Origin: UBA5704 sp036264355
Lineage (GTDB): Bacteria; Acidobacteriota; Thermoanaerobaculia; Multivoradales; UBA5704
DNA: 64,000 bases
Assembly: GCA_036264355.1 (NCBI GenBank)
Contig: DATARD010000048.1
Span: forward strand, 6,283 to 70,282
Direction: 5' to 3'
Shown: piece by piece, positions 22,864 through 32,310 of the stretch
Layout: each line of letters opens with the position of its first letter
Position numbering within the stretch: position 1 is the first letter of the stretch
Made by a program: the position numbers and the translations under genes
Notes under the pieces: model-generated
The model's input: the letters and a program-made list of their open reading frames with translations, nothing else
What the model was told of the DNA's origin: nothing
The model's database searches: none

Positions 22864-24408
22864 TTATCCCGTGTATGAGTCGTCCTGCTCGATCTTCGAC
22901 AGCACCCAGTCGAACTCGCCGCTGGTGATTTTGGCTCCGCAGTGGGCGCATTCTCCGGCCATGTTGGTGTCGAGCGCGGCGCCGCAGTTGGGGCAGGTCT
23001 TGTCGGTGTGCGGCGCGCCGCGGACTCCGGCGCCGCGGATCAATGTCCAATATTCTGAATACGCACGATCGGTTCCAGGATTGCCTCCGACCACCTCTCC
23101 GGTGGCGACGCGAATGGTGGAGTCGCGGCCGGTGCCCCAGATGCGGTAGGTGAGTGCGTCGTACCAACGGTCGCGGACGATCTTGGTCAGGGTCACCTCG
23201 GTCATCCGCATGCCCTCCAGCACGTTGCGGAGACCTTGCGATTTGTAGGCGGCGATCCAGTATTGGAGGTAGTCGAAGAGGCCGTCGGAGACGTAGGGCC
23301 GGACGGGCGTCAGATCGAGGTTGGTCCAGGACTTGTTGAGGTCGTCGTAGATCAGACGCAGACGGGCGGCGAGCGCCTCGTCGGTGGCGGTCGGATCGTC
23401 GCGCAGCAGGTCGGCACGGCGAGCCGGGAGCGCGGGGTGGAAAATGGTCGGCCAGTCCGTGCCGACTTCCTGGACGGTGCCGGTGAGAGCGGGCGGACGC
23501 GCTTCGGCGCGCACGCCATCGATCGTTTCGACGGTCCAGTCGAATCGGCCGTTGGAGACGGCTTCGCCGCAATACTGACAGCGATCGCTGCCGGTGGGCT
23601 CGAACGGGGCGCCGCAGTTGGGGCAGTGGAAGCTCTGCACCTGCTGCGGCGGCTTGGTGCGCACGTTGGCGCCCCGGGCGAGTCGCCAGCGCTCTTTGAC
23701 GTACTGGGTGATCTCCCGGCCCGCGGCTCCCAGGGTCAGGTTGGATTCGATCTCCAGGGTGACGCAGACGCGCGAATCGGGCGTCGGGCCGGCCGGCGGG
23801 CCGGGGAGCCTCACGTCGAGGACGCGCAGGGCTCCGACGACGACGGCGGTGACCGGGGTGCCGGCCGGCTGGCGCTGCGCTAGGCCGGCGCGCGCCGATT
23901 CGCTCAGATATGGGGCCAAGGCGTCGAGGTCGCGCTTGTTCGCCCGCGCCTGGTGGGCCCGGGCGTAGAGGGCGAAGACGAAGTCGTCGAAGAGGACGAT
24001 GGAGAAGTCCGGATCGAGGGTGCGGATGGCTTCCAGATCCTGCGCCGGCTGGCGTTGTGGTGGCGGAGTCGCGCGGGTGGGCATCGAATCCCAGCCCATC
24101 TGTCTCTTCCCGTTGTTTTTGTTCCAGCGCACGAAGGCCACGATGACGCAGATCGTCAGCGGGATGCCGATCACCGGATGGTTGAAGATCAGCCAGATGA
24201 GCAGGCGGATGAGCAGAAAGATGAGGCCGCCGCCGTCACCGCCGCCTCCTCCGCCACCGCTGCCACCGCCTCCCGAATAGCCTTGACCGCCGCCGGGCCG
24301 CGCTTCGGCGAGCGCGGGGAGGAGAAGGAGGCAGGACGCGGCCAGGCTCGCCGTGGCGGGCTTCGCGAGAAGTTGGCGGAGGATCCTCGTCATCTTCAGC
24401 GTCTTCAT
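22864..24408 (-). CDS. Tim44-like membrane protein with two zinc ribbons (copy 2)
   Basis: 514 residues. Signal peptide, then a glycine-rich run, then a membrane segment (LIFLLIRLLIWLIFNHPVIGIPLTICVIVAFV). The main domain is Tim44-like (DFDDFVFALYARAHQARANKRDLDALAPYL, then VVVGALRVLDVRL and VTLEIESNL). Two zinc ribbons follow: CPNCGAPFEPTGSDRCQYCG and CPNCGAALDTNMAGECAHCG. It is clearly a tandem duplicate of the gene at 24414, with near-identical ends (DDSYTG/DESYTG). Likely a membrane-anchored protein facing the envelope; function unknown. ATG at 24408, 5 nt after the upstream stop; selW follows. Confidence 0.82.
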   Translation of the reverse strand: MKTLKMTRILRQLLAKPATASLAASCLLLLPALAEARPGGGQGYSGGGGSGGGGGGGDGGGLIFLLIRLLIWLIFNHPVIGIPLTICVIVAFVRWNKNNGKRQMGWDSMPTRATPPPQRQPAQDLEAIRTLDPDFSIVLFDDFVFALYARAHQARANKRDLDALAPYLSESARAGLAQRQPAGTPVTAVVVGALRVLDVRLPGPPAGPTPDSRVCVTLEIESNLTLGAAGREITQYVKERWRLARGANVRTKPPQQVQSFHCPNCGAPFEPTGSDRCQYCGEAVSNGRFDWTVETIDGVRAEARPPALTGTVQEVGTDWPTIFHPALPARRADLLRDDPTATDEALAARLRLIYDDLNKSWTNLDLTPVRPYVSDGLFDYLQYWIAAYKSQGLRNVLEGMRMTEVTLTKIVRDRWYDALTYRIWGTGRDSTIRVATGEVVGGNPGTDRAYSEYWTLIRGAGVRGAPHTDKTCPNCGAALDTNMAGECAHCGAKITSGEFDWVLSKIEQDDSYTG

Positions 24409-24413
24409 CGTTG

Positions 24414-26021
24414 CTAGCCCGTGTACGACTCGTCCTGCTCGATCCGCGACAGCACCCAGTCGAAGTCGCCGCGGGTGATGCGGGCGCCGCAGTGCGCGCA
24501 CTGGCCGGCCTGGTTGACGTCGGCGGCCTCGAGCGCGGCGCCGCAGTTCGGGCAGGATTTGTCGGCCCGCGGGGCGCCTTTGACCCCGGCGCCGCGGATC
24601 AGCGTCCAGTATTCCGAGTATTGGCGGTCGCGGTCCGGCCGGCCTCCCACCAGCTCGCCGGTCGCCTGGCGCACGGTGGTGTCGCGGCCGGTCGCCCGGA
24701 TGCGGAAGGTGACGGCGTCGAACCAGCGGTCGCGGACGACTTTGACCATTTCCAGGCCGGTCAGCCGCATGCCCTGGAGGACGTTGCGCAGGCCCTGGCG
24801 GTTGTAGGCGTCGATCCAGTACTGGAGGTAGTCGAAGAGGCTGTCCGACACGTAGGGCCGGATCGGCCGCAGATCCAGGTTGGTCCACGCCGTGTTGAGC
24901 TCGTTGTAGATGAGCTGCAGGCGTGCCGCCAGGGCCTGGTCCGTGGTGGCCGGATCATCCTTCAGCAGCTCGGCGCGGCGGGCCAGCGCTTGCGGATGGA
25001 AGATCGTGGGGAGATTGGTCCCTTCTTCCTCGACCGTGCCAGTGAGCGCCGGCGGGGCGTCTTCGACGCCGTCGAGATCGGCGGCGACCACGGTCCAGTC
25101 GAAGCGGCCGTTGGAGACCACCTCGCCGCAGTACTCGCAGCGGTCGCTGCCCGAGGAGGCGAACGGCGCGCCGCAGTTCGGACAGTGGAAGCTCTGCACG
25201 TCCTGCGGCGGCTTGGTGCGCACGCCGGCGTCGCGGACCAGGGTCCAGCTCTCGGCGGCGTACTGGGTGCGCTCCGAGCCGGCGTCGCCGAGAGTCAAGT
25301 TGGACTCGATCTCCAGACGCACCCGCACCTGTGCCGGCTGGGTGGCTTGAGACGGTGGCGACGGCAGATGGATACCGACCACTCGCAAAGCGCCGACCAC
25401 CACCTCGGCGACCGGCACGCCGGCCGGCTCGCGGGCGGCCAGCGCGGCGCGGACCGCCGGGCTCAGATACGGGGAGAGCGCGTCGAGGGCCTGGCTGTTT
25501 GCCCGCGCCTGATGCGCCCGAGCATAGAGGGCGTAGGCGAAATCCAGGAAGAGGACGGCCGAGAAATCCGGATCGAGGGTGCGGATGACGTCGAGATCCA
25601 GCGGCTGCGGCGGTGGCGCGCCCGGCGGCGGCGCGGCTGCCTTCGACCGTTTGATCATCCAGATGATCAGGACGATCAGGCCGATGAAGACCAGCAGCAT
25701 GATCAGCATGCAGCCGCAGCCGAGACCCGTCGATCCCGGGCTGCTCGGGCGGGACGGTTGGCTCGGCCTGATCGGAACGACCGGAACGACTGGACCGAGA
25801 GACGGACGGGAGACGGACGGCGTGGAGTGATAGCCGCTCCCCGAGCTGCTGTGGCTCCCTGAGCTGTGACTGGGCGAGCTGTGGCTTCCCGAGCTGTGGC
25901 TGGAGTGGCTGCCCGAGTAGCTGTGGCCGCCGCCGGGGCGCGCCTGCGCCGGACCGGCGAGCGCCAGGAGGAGAGTCAACAGCAGAACGGAAACCGCGGA
26001 GCGCCGGAACGTCGTCATCAC
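24414..26021 (-). CDS. Tim44-like membrane protein with two zinc ribbons (copy 1)
   Basis: 535 residues. Signal peptide, a serine/glycine/histidine-rich stretch (HSYSGSHSSHSSGSHSS), a proline-rich part, a membrane segment (GLGCGCMLIMLLVFIGLIVLIIWMI), the Tim44-like domain (LDFAYALYARAHQARANSQALDALSPYL) and two zinc ribbons (CPNCGAPFASSGSDRCEYCG; CPNCGAALEAADVNQAGQCAHCG). Paralogue of the next gene. The start ATGATG overlaps the stop of the TPM-domain gene, so the four genes from 26641 to 22598 are one operon. The HS-rich stretch might bind metal, but that is inference. Confidence 0.82.
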   Translation of the reverse strand: MMTTFRRSAVSVLLLTLLLALAGPAQARPGGGHSYSGSHSSHSSGSHSSPSHSSGSHSSSGSGYHSTPSVSRPSLGPVVPVVPIRPSQPSRPSSPGSTGLGCGCMLIMLLVFIGLIVLIIWMIKRSKAAAPPPGAPPPQPLDLDVIRTLDPDFSAVLFLDFAYALYARAHQARANSQALDALSPYLSPAVRAALAAREPAGVPVAEVVVGALRVVGIHLPSPPSQATQPAQVRVRLEIESNLTLGDAGSERTQYAAESWTLVRDAGVRTKPPQDVQSFHCPNCGAPFASSGSDRCEYCGEVVSNGRFDWTVVAADLDGVEDAPPALTGTVEEEGTNLPTIFHPQALARRAELLKDDPATTDQALAARLQLIYNELNTAWTNLDLRPIRPYVSDSLFDYLQYWIDAYNRQGLRNVLQGMRLTGLEMVKVVRDRWFDAVTFRIRATGRDTTVRQATGELVGGRPDRDRQYSEYWTLIRGAGVKGAPRADKSCPNCGAALEAADVNQAGQCAHCGARITRGDFDWVLSRIEQDESYTG

Positions 26022-26641
26022 GTGTCCACCTCGTTCGCCAGCTCGTCGACGTCGTCCTCGCGATGGACGAGGACCGGCGCGAGCACCGCCGCCAGCGCTT
26101 CCACCCGGCGGGCCACGGCGGCGCCGTCCTCGCCGCGGCGCACGGCCTGTTCAATCCCCGCCACGGCTTCTTTCCAGCTCTCCGCCGTCGTGCCCGGCTC
26201 GACGCTGAGGTCCACCACCACGGCGGCGTCGCGTTCGAGCAGGGAGATGTAGAGCAGGATGCCGGTCCGTCCGCTGGTGCGATGAATGTGCTTCTCGACG
26301 AACGCCGAGCGCGCCGCCGTCTCCACCTGGCGTCGGCGGACCGTGGCCGGCGTCAGCAGCCGGCGCAGACCCGGGGTCCGCGCTGAGATCAGGGCCGCCA
26401 GCACGCCGGCGATCAGCGGATCGAGAATGAACCAGGCGAGACCGAAAGCCCAGGGAGACCACAACAGAAACGCCAGGACGGCGAACGCGGCGGCGAGCGC
26501 GGCCAGCAGATCGGCATGGAGGTAATAGCCGGAGCTCGGGCGGACCGCGATCACCAGCTCGGCGCTGCTGGCCGCTTCCACGGTGCTCACGGCGCCGGAC
26601 AGGGCGTGTTTCGTCGCGTCGGTGAGGAACGGGCGTGCCAT
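26018..26641 (-). CDS. TPM-domain membrane protein
   Basis: 207 residues. An N-terminal half-TPM domain (VEAASSAELVIAVRPSSGYY), two membrane helices (LLAALAAAFAVLAFLLWSPWAFGLAWFILDPLIAGVLAALI) and the C-terminal TPM part (AFVEKHIHRTSGRTGILLYISLLERDAAVVVDLSVEPG). TPM (DUF477) proteins are small membrane-associated proteins of the YgcG/Psb32 family with a possible phosphatase activity. It starts the operon with the Tim44-like genes; the stop overlaps the next start. AGGA lies 7 nt before the ATG. Confidence 0.8.
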   Translation of the reverse strand: MARPFLTDATKHALSGAVSTVEAASSAELVIAVRPSSGYYLHADLLAALAAAFAVLAFLLWSPWAFGLAWFILDPLIAGVLAALISARTPGLRRLLTPATVRRRQVETAARSAFVEKHIHRTSGRTGILLYISLLERDAAVVVDLSVEPGTTAESWKEAVAGIEQAVRRGEDGAAVARRVEALAAVLAPVLVHREDDVDELANEVDT

Positions 26642-26685
26642 CGCAAGATCCTGGAGAAGACAGCCCAGAGTCTATCGCACCTGCG

Positions 26686-26691
26686 TACAAT
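26686..26691 (+). promoter_or_regulatory. -10 box (TACAAT) for the CBM9-like gene
   Basis: TACAAT with a 9-nt gap to the ATG at 26701, at leaderless spacing. It is divergent from the TPM gene promoter. Confidence 0.45.
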
Positions 26692-26700
26692 CCCCTCGCG

Positions 26701-27339
26701 ATGGCCACGATGGAGATGCCGGAACGGCTTCACTGGACTCTTCCGTACGCCGCGGAGCCGATCCGCTGGGCGGACATCCCCGGCCGGCCGCTCGTGGCCA
26801 CCACCGACGGCGGCCCGGCTGAGCAGGCGACCGTGGTCCGCGCGGCCTGGGACGACGAGGCGCTCCGCGTCCGCTTCGAGTGCGAGGACCGCCATGCCTG
26901 GGGCACGCTGACCCGGCGCGACGATCCGCTATATCGAGAGGAAGCGGTCGAGGTCTTTCTCGCGCCGGGCATCGAGGATCCGGCCGTCTATTTCGAATTC
27001 GAGGTCAGCCCGCGCGGCGTGCTCTGGGATGGGCGCGTCCACAATCCCACGTCGCAGCGTGTCGACATGGTGTCCAATGCGACCTGGGACTGCCCGGGCA
27101 TCCGCTGGCAGGCGGGACCGGGGACGGAACGGCAGGACTGGTGGGCCGAGCTGGTGATCCCCTGGGAAGGAATCGCGCCGGGTGTCTCTCCATTGCCGGT
27201 GCTCTGGCGGGGCAATTTCTACCGCATCGAGCGGCCGGCCGGAAGCGCGCCGGAATTCACCGCCTGGTCACCGACTCTCGTCACGCCCGCCGACTTCCAC
27301 AAGCCGGCCCGCTTCGGCGTCCTGGAGCTCCGGCGCTGA
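26701..27339 (+). CDS. CBM9-like carbohydrate-binding protein
   Basis: 212 residues with no signal peptide. The sequence fits the family-9 carbohydrate-binding fold: VRAAWDDEALRVRFECED, REEAVEVFLAPG, YFEFEVSPRGVLWDGRVHNP and DWWAELVIPWEGIAPG ending in VLWRGNFYRIERPAGSAPEFTAWSPTL and FHKPARFGVLEL. These DOMON/CBM9-type beta sandwiches bind sugars or haem. The start at 26701 follows the -10 box; a second ATG at 26710 is possible. The 3' end overlaps the convergent MarR gene by 72 nt. Confidence 0.8.
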   Translation: MATMEMPERLHWTLPYAAEPIRWADIPGRPLVATTDGGPAEQATVVRAAWDDEALRVRFECEDRHAWGTLTRRDDPLYREEAVEVFLAPGIEDPAVYFEFEVSPRGVLWDGRVHNPTSQRVDMVSNATWDCPGIRWQAGPGTERQDWWAELVIPWEGIAPGVSPLPVLWRGNFYRIERPAGSAPEFTAWSPTLVTPADFHKPARFGVLELRR

Positions 27340-27831
27340 ATCCTGGCAGTCGGCCTCGGAGGAGCTCTCCGCGCCGGCGTAGATCCCTTCACAGATCCGC
27401 GACAGCTCCAGGCAGTCGTCCGGCGAGAGCCGTTCGCTCAGGATCCGGTACGCCTGCCGCAGATGGGGCTCCAGGCGCTCCACCAGCTCCAGACCGGCGG
27501 CGGTGATGCGACTGATCGACAGGCGGCGGTCGCGCTCCGTGCGGTCGCGCTCCACCAGCCCCTGCTTCTCCAGCCGGTCGATCAGGCGGGTGACGTCGGG
27601 CGCCCGCTCGATCATGCGGCGGGCGATTTCGCAGCGCGGATGCCCGGCCGGGTGGACGCCGCGCAGGATGCGGAGGACGTTGTACTGGCTGCCGCTGATC
27701 CCGGCTTCGGTGCAGGTCCTCTCCATGAGATCGCGGACGTGCTCGGCCGCCACCATCAGATTGAGCACGGCCTCCTGCAGCGGGCTCTCGAAGCGATCCT
27801 GGCGGATGCGCTGGCGCAGTCCATCTCCCAT
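27268..27831 (-). CDS. MarR-family transcriptional regulator
   Basis: 187 residues from the ATG at 27831. The winged-helix core is typical: AEHVRDLMERTCTEAGISGSQYNVLRILRGV, then CEIARRMIERAPDVTRLIDRLEKQGLVERDRTERDRRLSISRITAAG. MarR regulators repress from palindromic sites and are released by aromatic ligands. It is divergent from an aryl/acyl-CoA ligase, so it probably controls that gene; an inverted repeat lies between them. The last 30 residues overlap the CBM9-like gene on the other strand and are not family-like. A TATAAG box lies 6 nt before the ATG. Confidence 0.88.
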   Translation of the reverse strand: MGDGLRQRIRQDRFESPLQEAVLNLMVAAEHVRDLMERTCTEAGISGSQYNVLRILRGVHPAGHPRCEIARRMIERAPDVTRLIDRLEKQGLVERDRTERDRRLSISRITAAGLELVERLEPHLRQAYRILSERLSPDDCLELSRICEGIYAGAESSSEADCQDSAPELQDAEAGRLVEVGGRDESR

Positions 27832-27837
27832 GCGTCC

Positions 27838-27843
27838 CTTATA
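27838..27843 (-). promoter_or_regulatory. -10 box (TATAAG) for the MarR gene
   Basis: TATAAG is followed by 6 nt and the ATG at 27831, so the transcript would start at or near the start codon. Confidence 0.5.
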
Positions 27844-27852
27844 CCACGGTGG

Positions 27853-27870
27853 TCGTGTGTGAAAACACGA
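27853..27870. promoter_or_regulatory. Candidate MarR operator
   Basis: TCGTGT-GTGAAA-ACACGA, a 6-6-6 inverted repeat in the 90-bp divergent region, about 10 bp upstream of the MarR -10 box and within reach of the ligase promoter. A second repeat ACCAC-G-GTGGT (27843-27853) touches it. Confidence 0.4.
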
Positions 27871-27906
27871 AATCTGGATCGGGTGGGCTCTCTCGCGGGA
27901 CTGGCG

Positions 27907-27912
27907 TAGCAT
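27907..27912 (+). promoter_or_regulatory. -10-like box (TAGCAT) for the CoA ligase gene
   Basis: TAGCAT with a 9-nt gap to the ATG at 27922 and no ribosome site; a weaker match than the other boxes of this kind. Confidence 0.35.
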
Positions 27913-27921
27913 GGCCAACTC

Positions 27922-29553
27922 ATGAGGAACCCGTTCCACGAACCGACCGGCCATCTCGACACCTTCTGCCGGGACTTCCTGCCGCCGCGTGAGCTGTGGC
28001 CGCGCTTCCACTACGACAGCCTGCCGGAGCTGGCCTATCCGCCGCGTCTCAACTGCGCCGCCGAGCTGCTCGACAGCCGGATCTCTCAAGGAGACGGCGA
28101 GCGCACCGCGATCCTCTTTCCCGGCGGCCGCTGGAGCTACCGCGAGCTGCACGAGGCGGTCAACCGCGTCGCCCGCGTGCTGGTCGAGGATCTGGGCGTC
28201 GTGCCGGGCAACCGCGTGCTGCTGCGCTCGCCCAACACGCCGCTCCTCGCCGCCTGCTGGCTGGCGGTGGTCAAGGCGGGCGGCGTGGTCGTCTGCACCA
28301 TGCCGATGCTGCGCCGGCGGGAGCTCTCCTACATCGCCGGCAAGGCGCGCATCCGGCTGGCGCTGACCGACGCGCGCCTAGCGCCGGAGTGCGAGGAGGC
28401 GATGGCGGCCGCCGAAGGCGCACGGGTGGTGCGTTTCCAGGACGATCTGGAACCCTGGATGCGCGCCAAGCCGGCCGATTTCGCTCCCTGCGACACCGCG
28501 GCCGACGACGTGGCGGCGATCCTCTTCACCTCCGGCACCACCGGCCAGGCCAAGGGCACGCTGCACTTCCACCGCGACGTCCTGGCGGTGACCGACTGCT
28601 TTCCGCGCTACGTCCTGAAGCCCACGGCGGACGACATCTTCTGCGGCTCGCCGTCGCTCGCCTTCGCCTACGGCATCGGCGGCCTGTTGCTCTTTCCGCT
28701 GCGCTTCGGGGCTACCACGCTGCTCCTCGAGCAGGTCACGCCGCCGCACCTGTTGCAGGGCATCCAGGACCACCGCGCGACCATCTGCTTCTCCGTGCCG
28801 GCCGCCTACCGCGTCCTCACCGGCCTTGCCGGAAACTACGACCTGACGAGTTTGCGCCGCTGCATCTCGGCCGGCGAGACGCTGCCGGCCGCGACCTGGG
28901 AAGCGTTCCGCCAGGCGACCGGCCTCCGCATCATCGACGGCATCGGCTCGACCGAGATGCTGCACCAGTTCATCAGCTCGGCAGACGACGACATCCGGCC
29001 CGGGGCCACCGGCAAAGTCGTCCCCGGCTACCAGGCGAAAGTGGTGGACGAGACCGGCGAAGAGATCCCGCGTGGCGAAACCGGCCGGCTCGCCGTCCGC
29101 GGCCCGACCGGCTGCCGCTACCTCGACGATCCGGAGCGCCAGCAGGGGTATGTGCAGAACGGCTGGAACCTGACCGGCGACGCCTACCGCCAGGATGCGG
29201 ACGGCTACTTCTGGTACCAGGCGCGGACCGACGACATGATTGTCTCCTCCGGCCACAACATCGCCGGCCCGGAGGTCGAGGGCGTGCTGCTGGAGCATCC
29301 CAAGGTGCGGGAGTGCGGTGTCGTCGGCCTGCCGGACGAGGAGCGCGGCCAGGTGGTCAAAGCCTTCATCGTGCTGAGCCCCGGCGCCGAGCCGGACGAG
29401 GCGACGGTCAAAGAGCTGCAGGGCTTCGTGAAGGCGCAGATCGCGCCCTACAAATACCCGCGCCAGATCGAATTCGTGGCCAGCCTGCCGCGCACCGAGA
29501 CCGGCAAGCTCCAGCGCTTCCGCCTGCGCCAGGGATTCGCCCCGTCGTCATGA
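27922..29553 (+). CDS. AMP-forming aryl/acyl-CoA ligase (benzoate-CoA ligase family)
   Basis: 543 residues. The adenylate-forming motifs are intact: LFTSGTTGQAKGTLHFH (A3), GIGSTEMLHQFIS (A5), YLDDPERQQGYVQNGWNLTGDAYRQDADGYFWYQARTDDMIVSSGHNI (A7/A8) and the catalytic Lys in PRTETGKLQRF (A10). GSTEMLH is the form seen in benzoate- and 2-aminobenzoate-CoA ligases. It activates an aromatic or short branched acid to its CoA thioester for degradation. Divergent from a MarR regulator, which fits induction by an aromatic substrate. The exact substrate is not certain. Confidence 0.88.
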   Translation: MRNPFHEPTGHLDTFCRDFLPPRELWPRFHYDSLPELAYPPRLNCAAELLDSRISQGDGERTAILFPGGRWSYRELHEAVNRVARVLVEDLGVVPGNRVLLRSPNTPLLAACWLAVVKAGGVVVCTMPMLRRRELSYIAGKARIRLALTDARLAPECEEAMAAAEGARVVRFQDDLEPWMRAKPADFAPCDTAADDVAAILFTSGTTGQAKGTLHFHRDVLAVTDCFPRYVLKPTADDIFCGSPSLAFAYGIGGLLLFPLRFGATTLLLEQVTPPHLLQGIQDHRATICFSVPAAYRVLTGLAGNYDLTSLRRCISAGETLPAATWEAFRQATGLRIIDGIGSTEMLHQFISSADDDIRPGATGKVVPGYQAKVVDETGEEIPRGETGRLAVRGPTGCRYLDDPERQQGYVQNGWNLTGDAYRQDADGYFWYQARTDDMIVSSGHNIAGPEVEGVLLEHPKVRECGVVGLPDEERGQVVKAFIVLSPGAEPDEATVKELQGFVKAQIAPYKYPRQIEFVASLPRTETGKLQRFRLRQGFAPSS

Positions 29554-29647
29554 CCCGTCGTAATCCGGTTCGTAAGGAACCATCACGCATACTGAAGCTC
29601 AGCTCCGCGGCCCAAGACCGCACCGCGGTGCCAGCTTCTTCTTACAC

Positions 29648-29671
29648 GGGCGCCAACGGCGCCCGCTTTTT
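29648..29671 (+). terminator. Rho-independent terminator
   Basis: GGGCGCC-AAC-GGCGCCC perfect 7-bp stem followed by GC and TTTTT. It ends transcription of the CoA ligase gene before the DUF4143 gene. Confidence 0.85.
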
Positions 29672-29700
29672 ATGCGCTCAAAGAGGGGGTCTGTCAAATC

Positions 29701-29717
29701 CCACCGTATAATGGTGG
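29701..29717 (+). promoter_or_regulatory. Promoter of the DUF4143 ATPase gene with flanking inverted repeat
   Basis: TATAAT (29707-29712, perfect consensus) lies 8 nt before the ATG at 29721. CCACC (29701-29705) and GGTGG (29713-29717) form a 5-bp inverted repeat centred on the box, which could be an operator. No -35 is clear. Confidence 0.5.
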
Positions 29718-29720
29718 ATT

Positions 29721-30947
29721 ATGACAGCCTATCGCGAGCGTGAGCTTTCCCCCCTGATCCGTGAGGCCTTGGGCACCCTTCCGGTGGTCGTCGTCACCGG
29801 GCTCCGGCAGGTGGGAAAGACGACCTTCCTGCGCGAGGACGCCGCGCTGAAAGGTCGGCGCTACCTCACGCTGGACGACTTCGCGACGTTCGAGGCGGCC
29901 CAGCGCGATCCGCAAGCGCTGATCGCGGGCGACGAGCCGCTCACGCTGGACGAGGTCCAGCGGTGCCCCGACCTGCTTTTGGCGGTCAAGAGAGAGGTGG
30001 ACCAGCGGCGCACGCCCGGCCGTTTCCTCTTGAGCGGCTCGGCGAACCTGGCTTTGTTGAGCGGAGTCAGCGAATCACTGGCCGGGCGTGCGATCTACCT
30101 GACCATGCATCCGTTCACCCTGCGGGAGAGGAAGGGCCGGCTGGCCGAGCCGCCTTTTCTCCTCCGTTTCCTGGAGCAGCCGGGCCTTCCCGCCGAGCGG
30201 GGAGCGGAGCCCGTGACCGAGAACGACGTGCTCGACGGCGGCCTGCCGCCGGTCGCTCTGGGAGACGCCGCAAGCCGCGGGCTCTGGTTCCTCGGTTACG
30301 AGCAGACCTATCTCGAGCGGGACGTCCGGGACCTCTCGCAAGTCGCCGACCTCGTGTCGTTCCGTACCGTCCTGCATCTCGCGGCCCTGCGTACCGCCCG
30401 CCTCCTGAACCAGAGCGAGCTCGCCCGCGACGCCCGGCTGCCGGCCACCACAATCGGCCGCTACCTCGGGCTGCTGGAGACCTCTTTCGTCCTAGCGCGC
30501 CTGACGCCGTACCTCCAGAGCCGGGCCGCGCGGTTGATCAAATCGCCCAAGCTGATGATCTCCGACTCTGGTCTCGCCGCACATCTGACGACGGTGACCG
30601 ATCTCGGCGTCGGAGCGGACGAGCCGATGCGCGGCTCTCTCTTCGAGACCTACGTCTGGCAGAACCTCGCCGCCTTGCTCGGCGCCCACCAGCCGCGTAC
30701 CCGGCTCGACTTCTGGAGCGTCCAGGGCCGCTACGAGGTGGATTTCGTGATCGACACCGGCCGCACCTGCATTGGCATCGAGGTCAAGGCCGCCGGCCGC
30801 TTCAGCGACAGGGATCTTGCCGGCCTCAAGGCCTTCATGGAGTCGACCCCGACCGCTCGCGCGGGAATCCTCGCCTACAACGGAACCGAGGCGCTGTCGG
30901 TGGGGAAGGATTTGTACGCGATTCCGTTGGGATTGCTACTGTCGTAA
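29721..30947 (+). CDS. AAA+ ATPase with DUF4143 domain
   Basis: 408 residues. N-terminal ATPase: GLRQVGKTTFLRED (Walker A), then ALIAGDEPLTLDEVQRCPDL (Walker B) and RFLLSGSANLALL (sensor). The C-terminal DUF4143 domain resembles a nuclease-fold region (FETYVWQNLAALLG, LDFWSVQGRYEVDFVIDTGRTCIGIEVKAAGRFSDRDLAGL, where D, E and K could form a PD-(D/E)XK site). This widespread family is of unknown role and often sits in accessory loci. Leaderless start directly behind a consensus -10 box. Confidence 0.9.
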   Translation: MTAYRERELSPLIREALGTLPVVVVTGLRQVGKTTFLREDAALKGRRYLTLDDFATFEAAQRDPQALIAGDEPLTLDEVQRCPDLLLAVKREVDQRRTPGRFLLSGSANLALLSGVSESLAGRAIYLTMHPFTLRERKGRLAEPPFLLRFLEQPGLPAERGAEPVTENDVLDGGLPPVALGDAASRGLWFLGYEQTYLERDVRDLSQVADLVSFRTVLHLAALRTARLLNQSELARDARLPATTIGRYLGLLETSFVLARLTPYLQSRAARLIKSPKLMISDSGLAAHLTTVTDLGVGADEPMRGSLFETYVWQNLAALLGAHQPRTRLDFWSVQGRYEVDFVIDTGRTCIGIEVKAAGRFSDRDLAGLKAFMESTPTARAGILAYNGTEALSVGKDLYAIPLGLLLS

Positions 30948-30986
30948 GAAGTCGTTTCCAAGCGGGCTGATCGGCCCGACGGACCA

Positions 30987-32267
<1,281 letters not shown>

Positions 32268-32310
32268 GGCGAGGAATCCTAACGGATTCCTCCATGTTCC
32301 TCGATCTTCC

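Noticed and set aside
24411..25862. Plus-strand open frame opposite the Tim44-like gene
   Set aside because: Same reason; the minus strand has a signal peptide and zinc ribbons.
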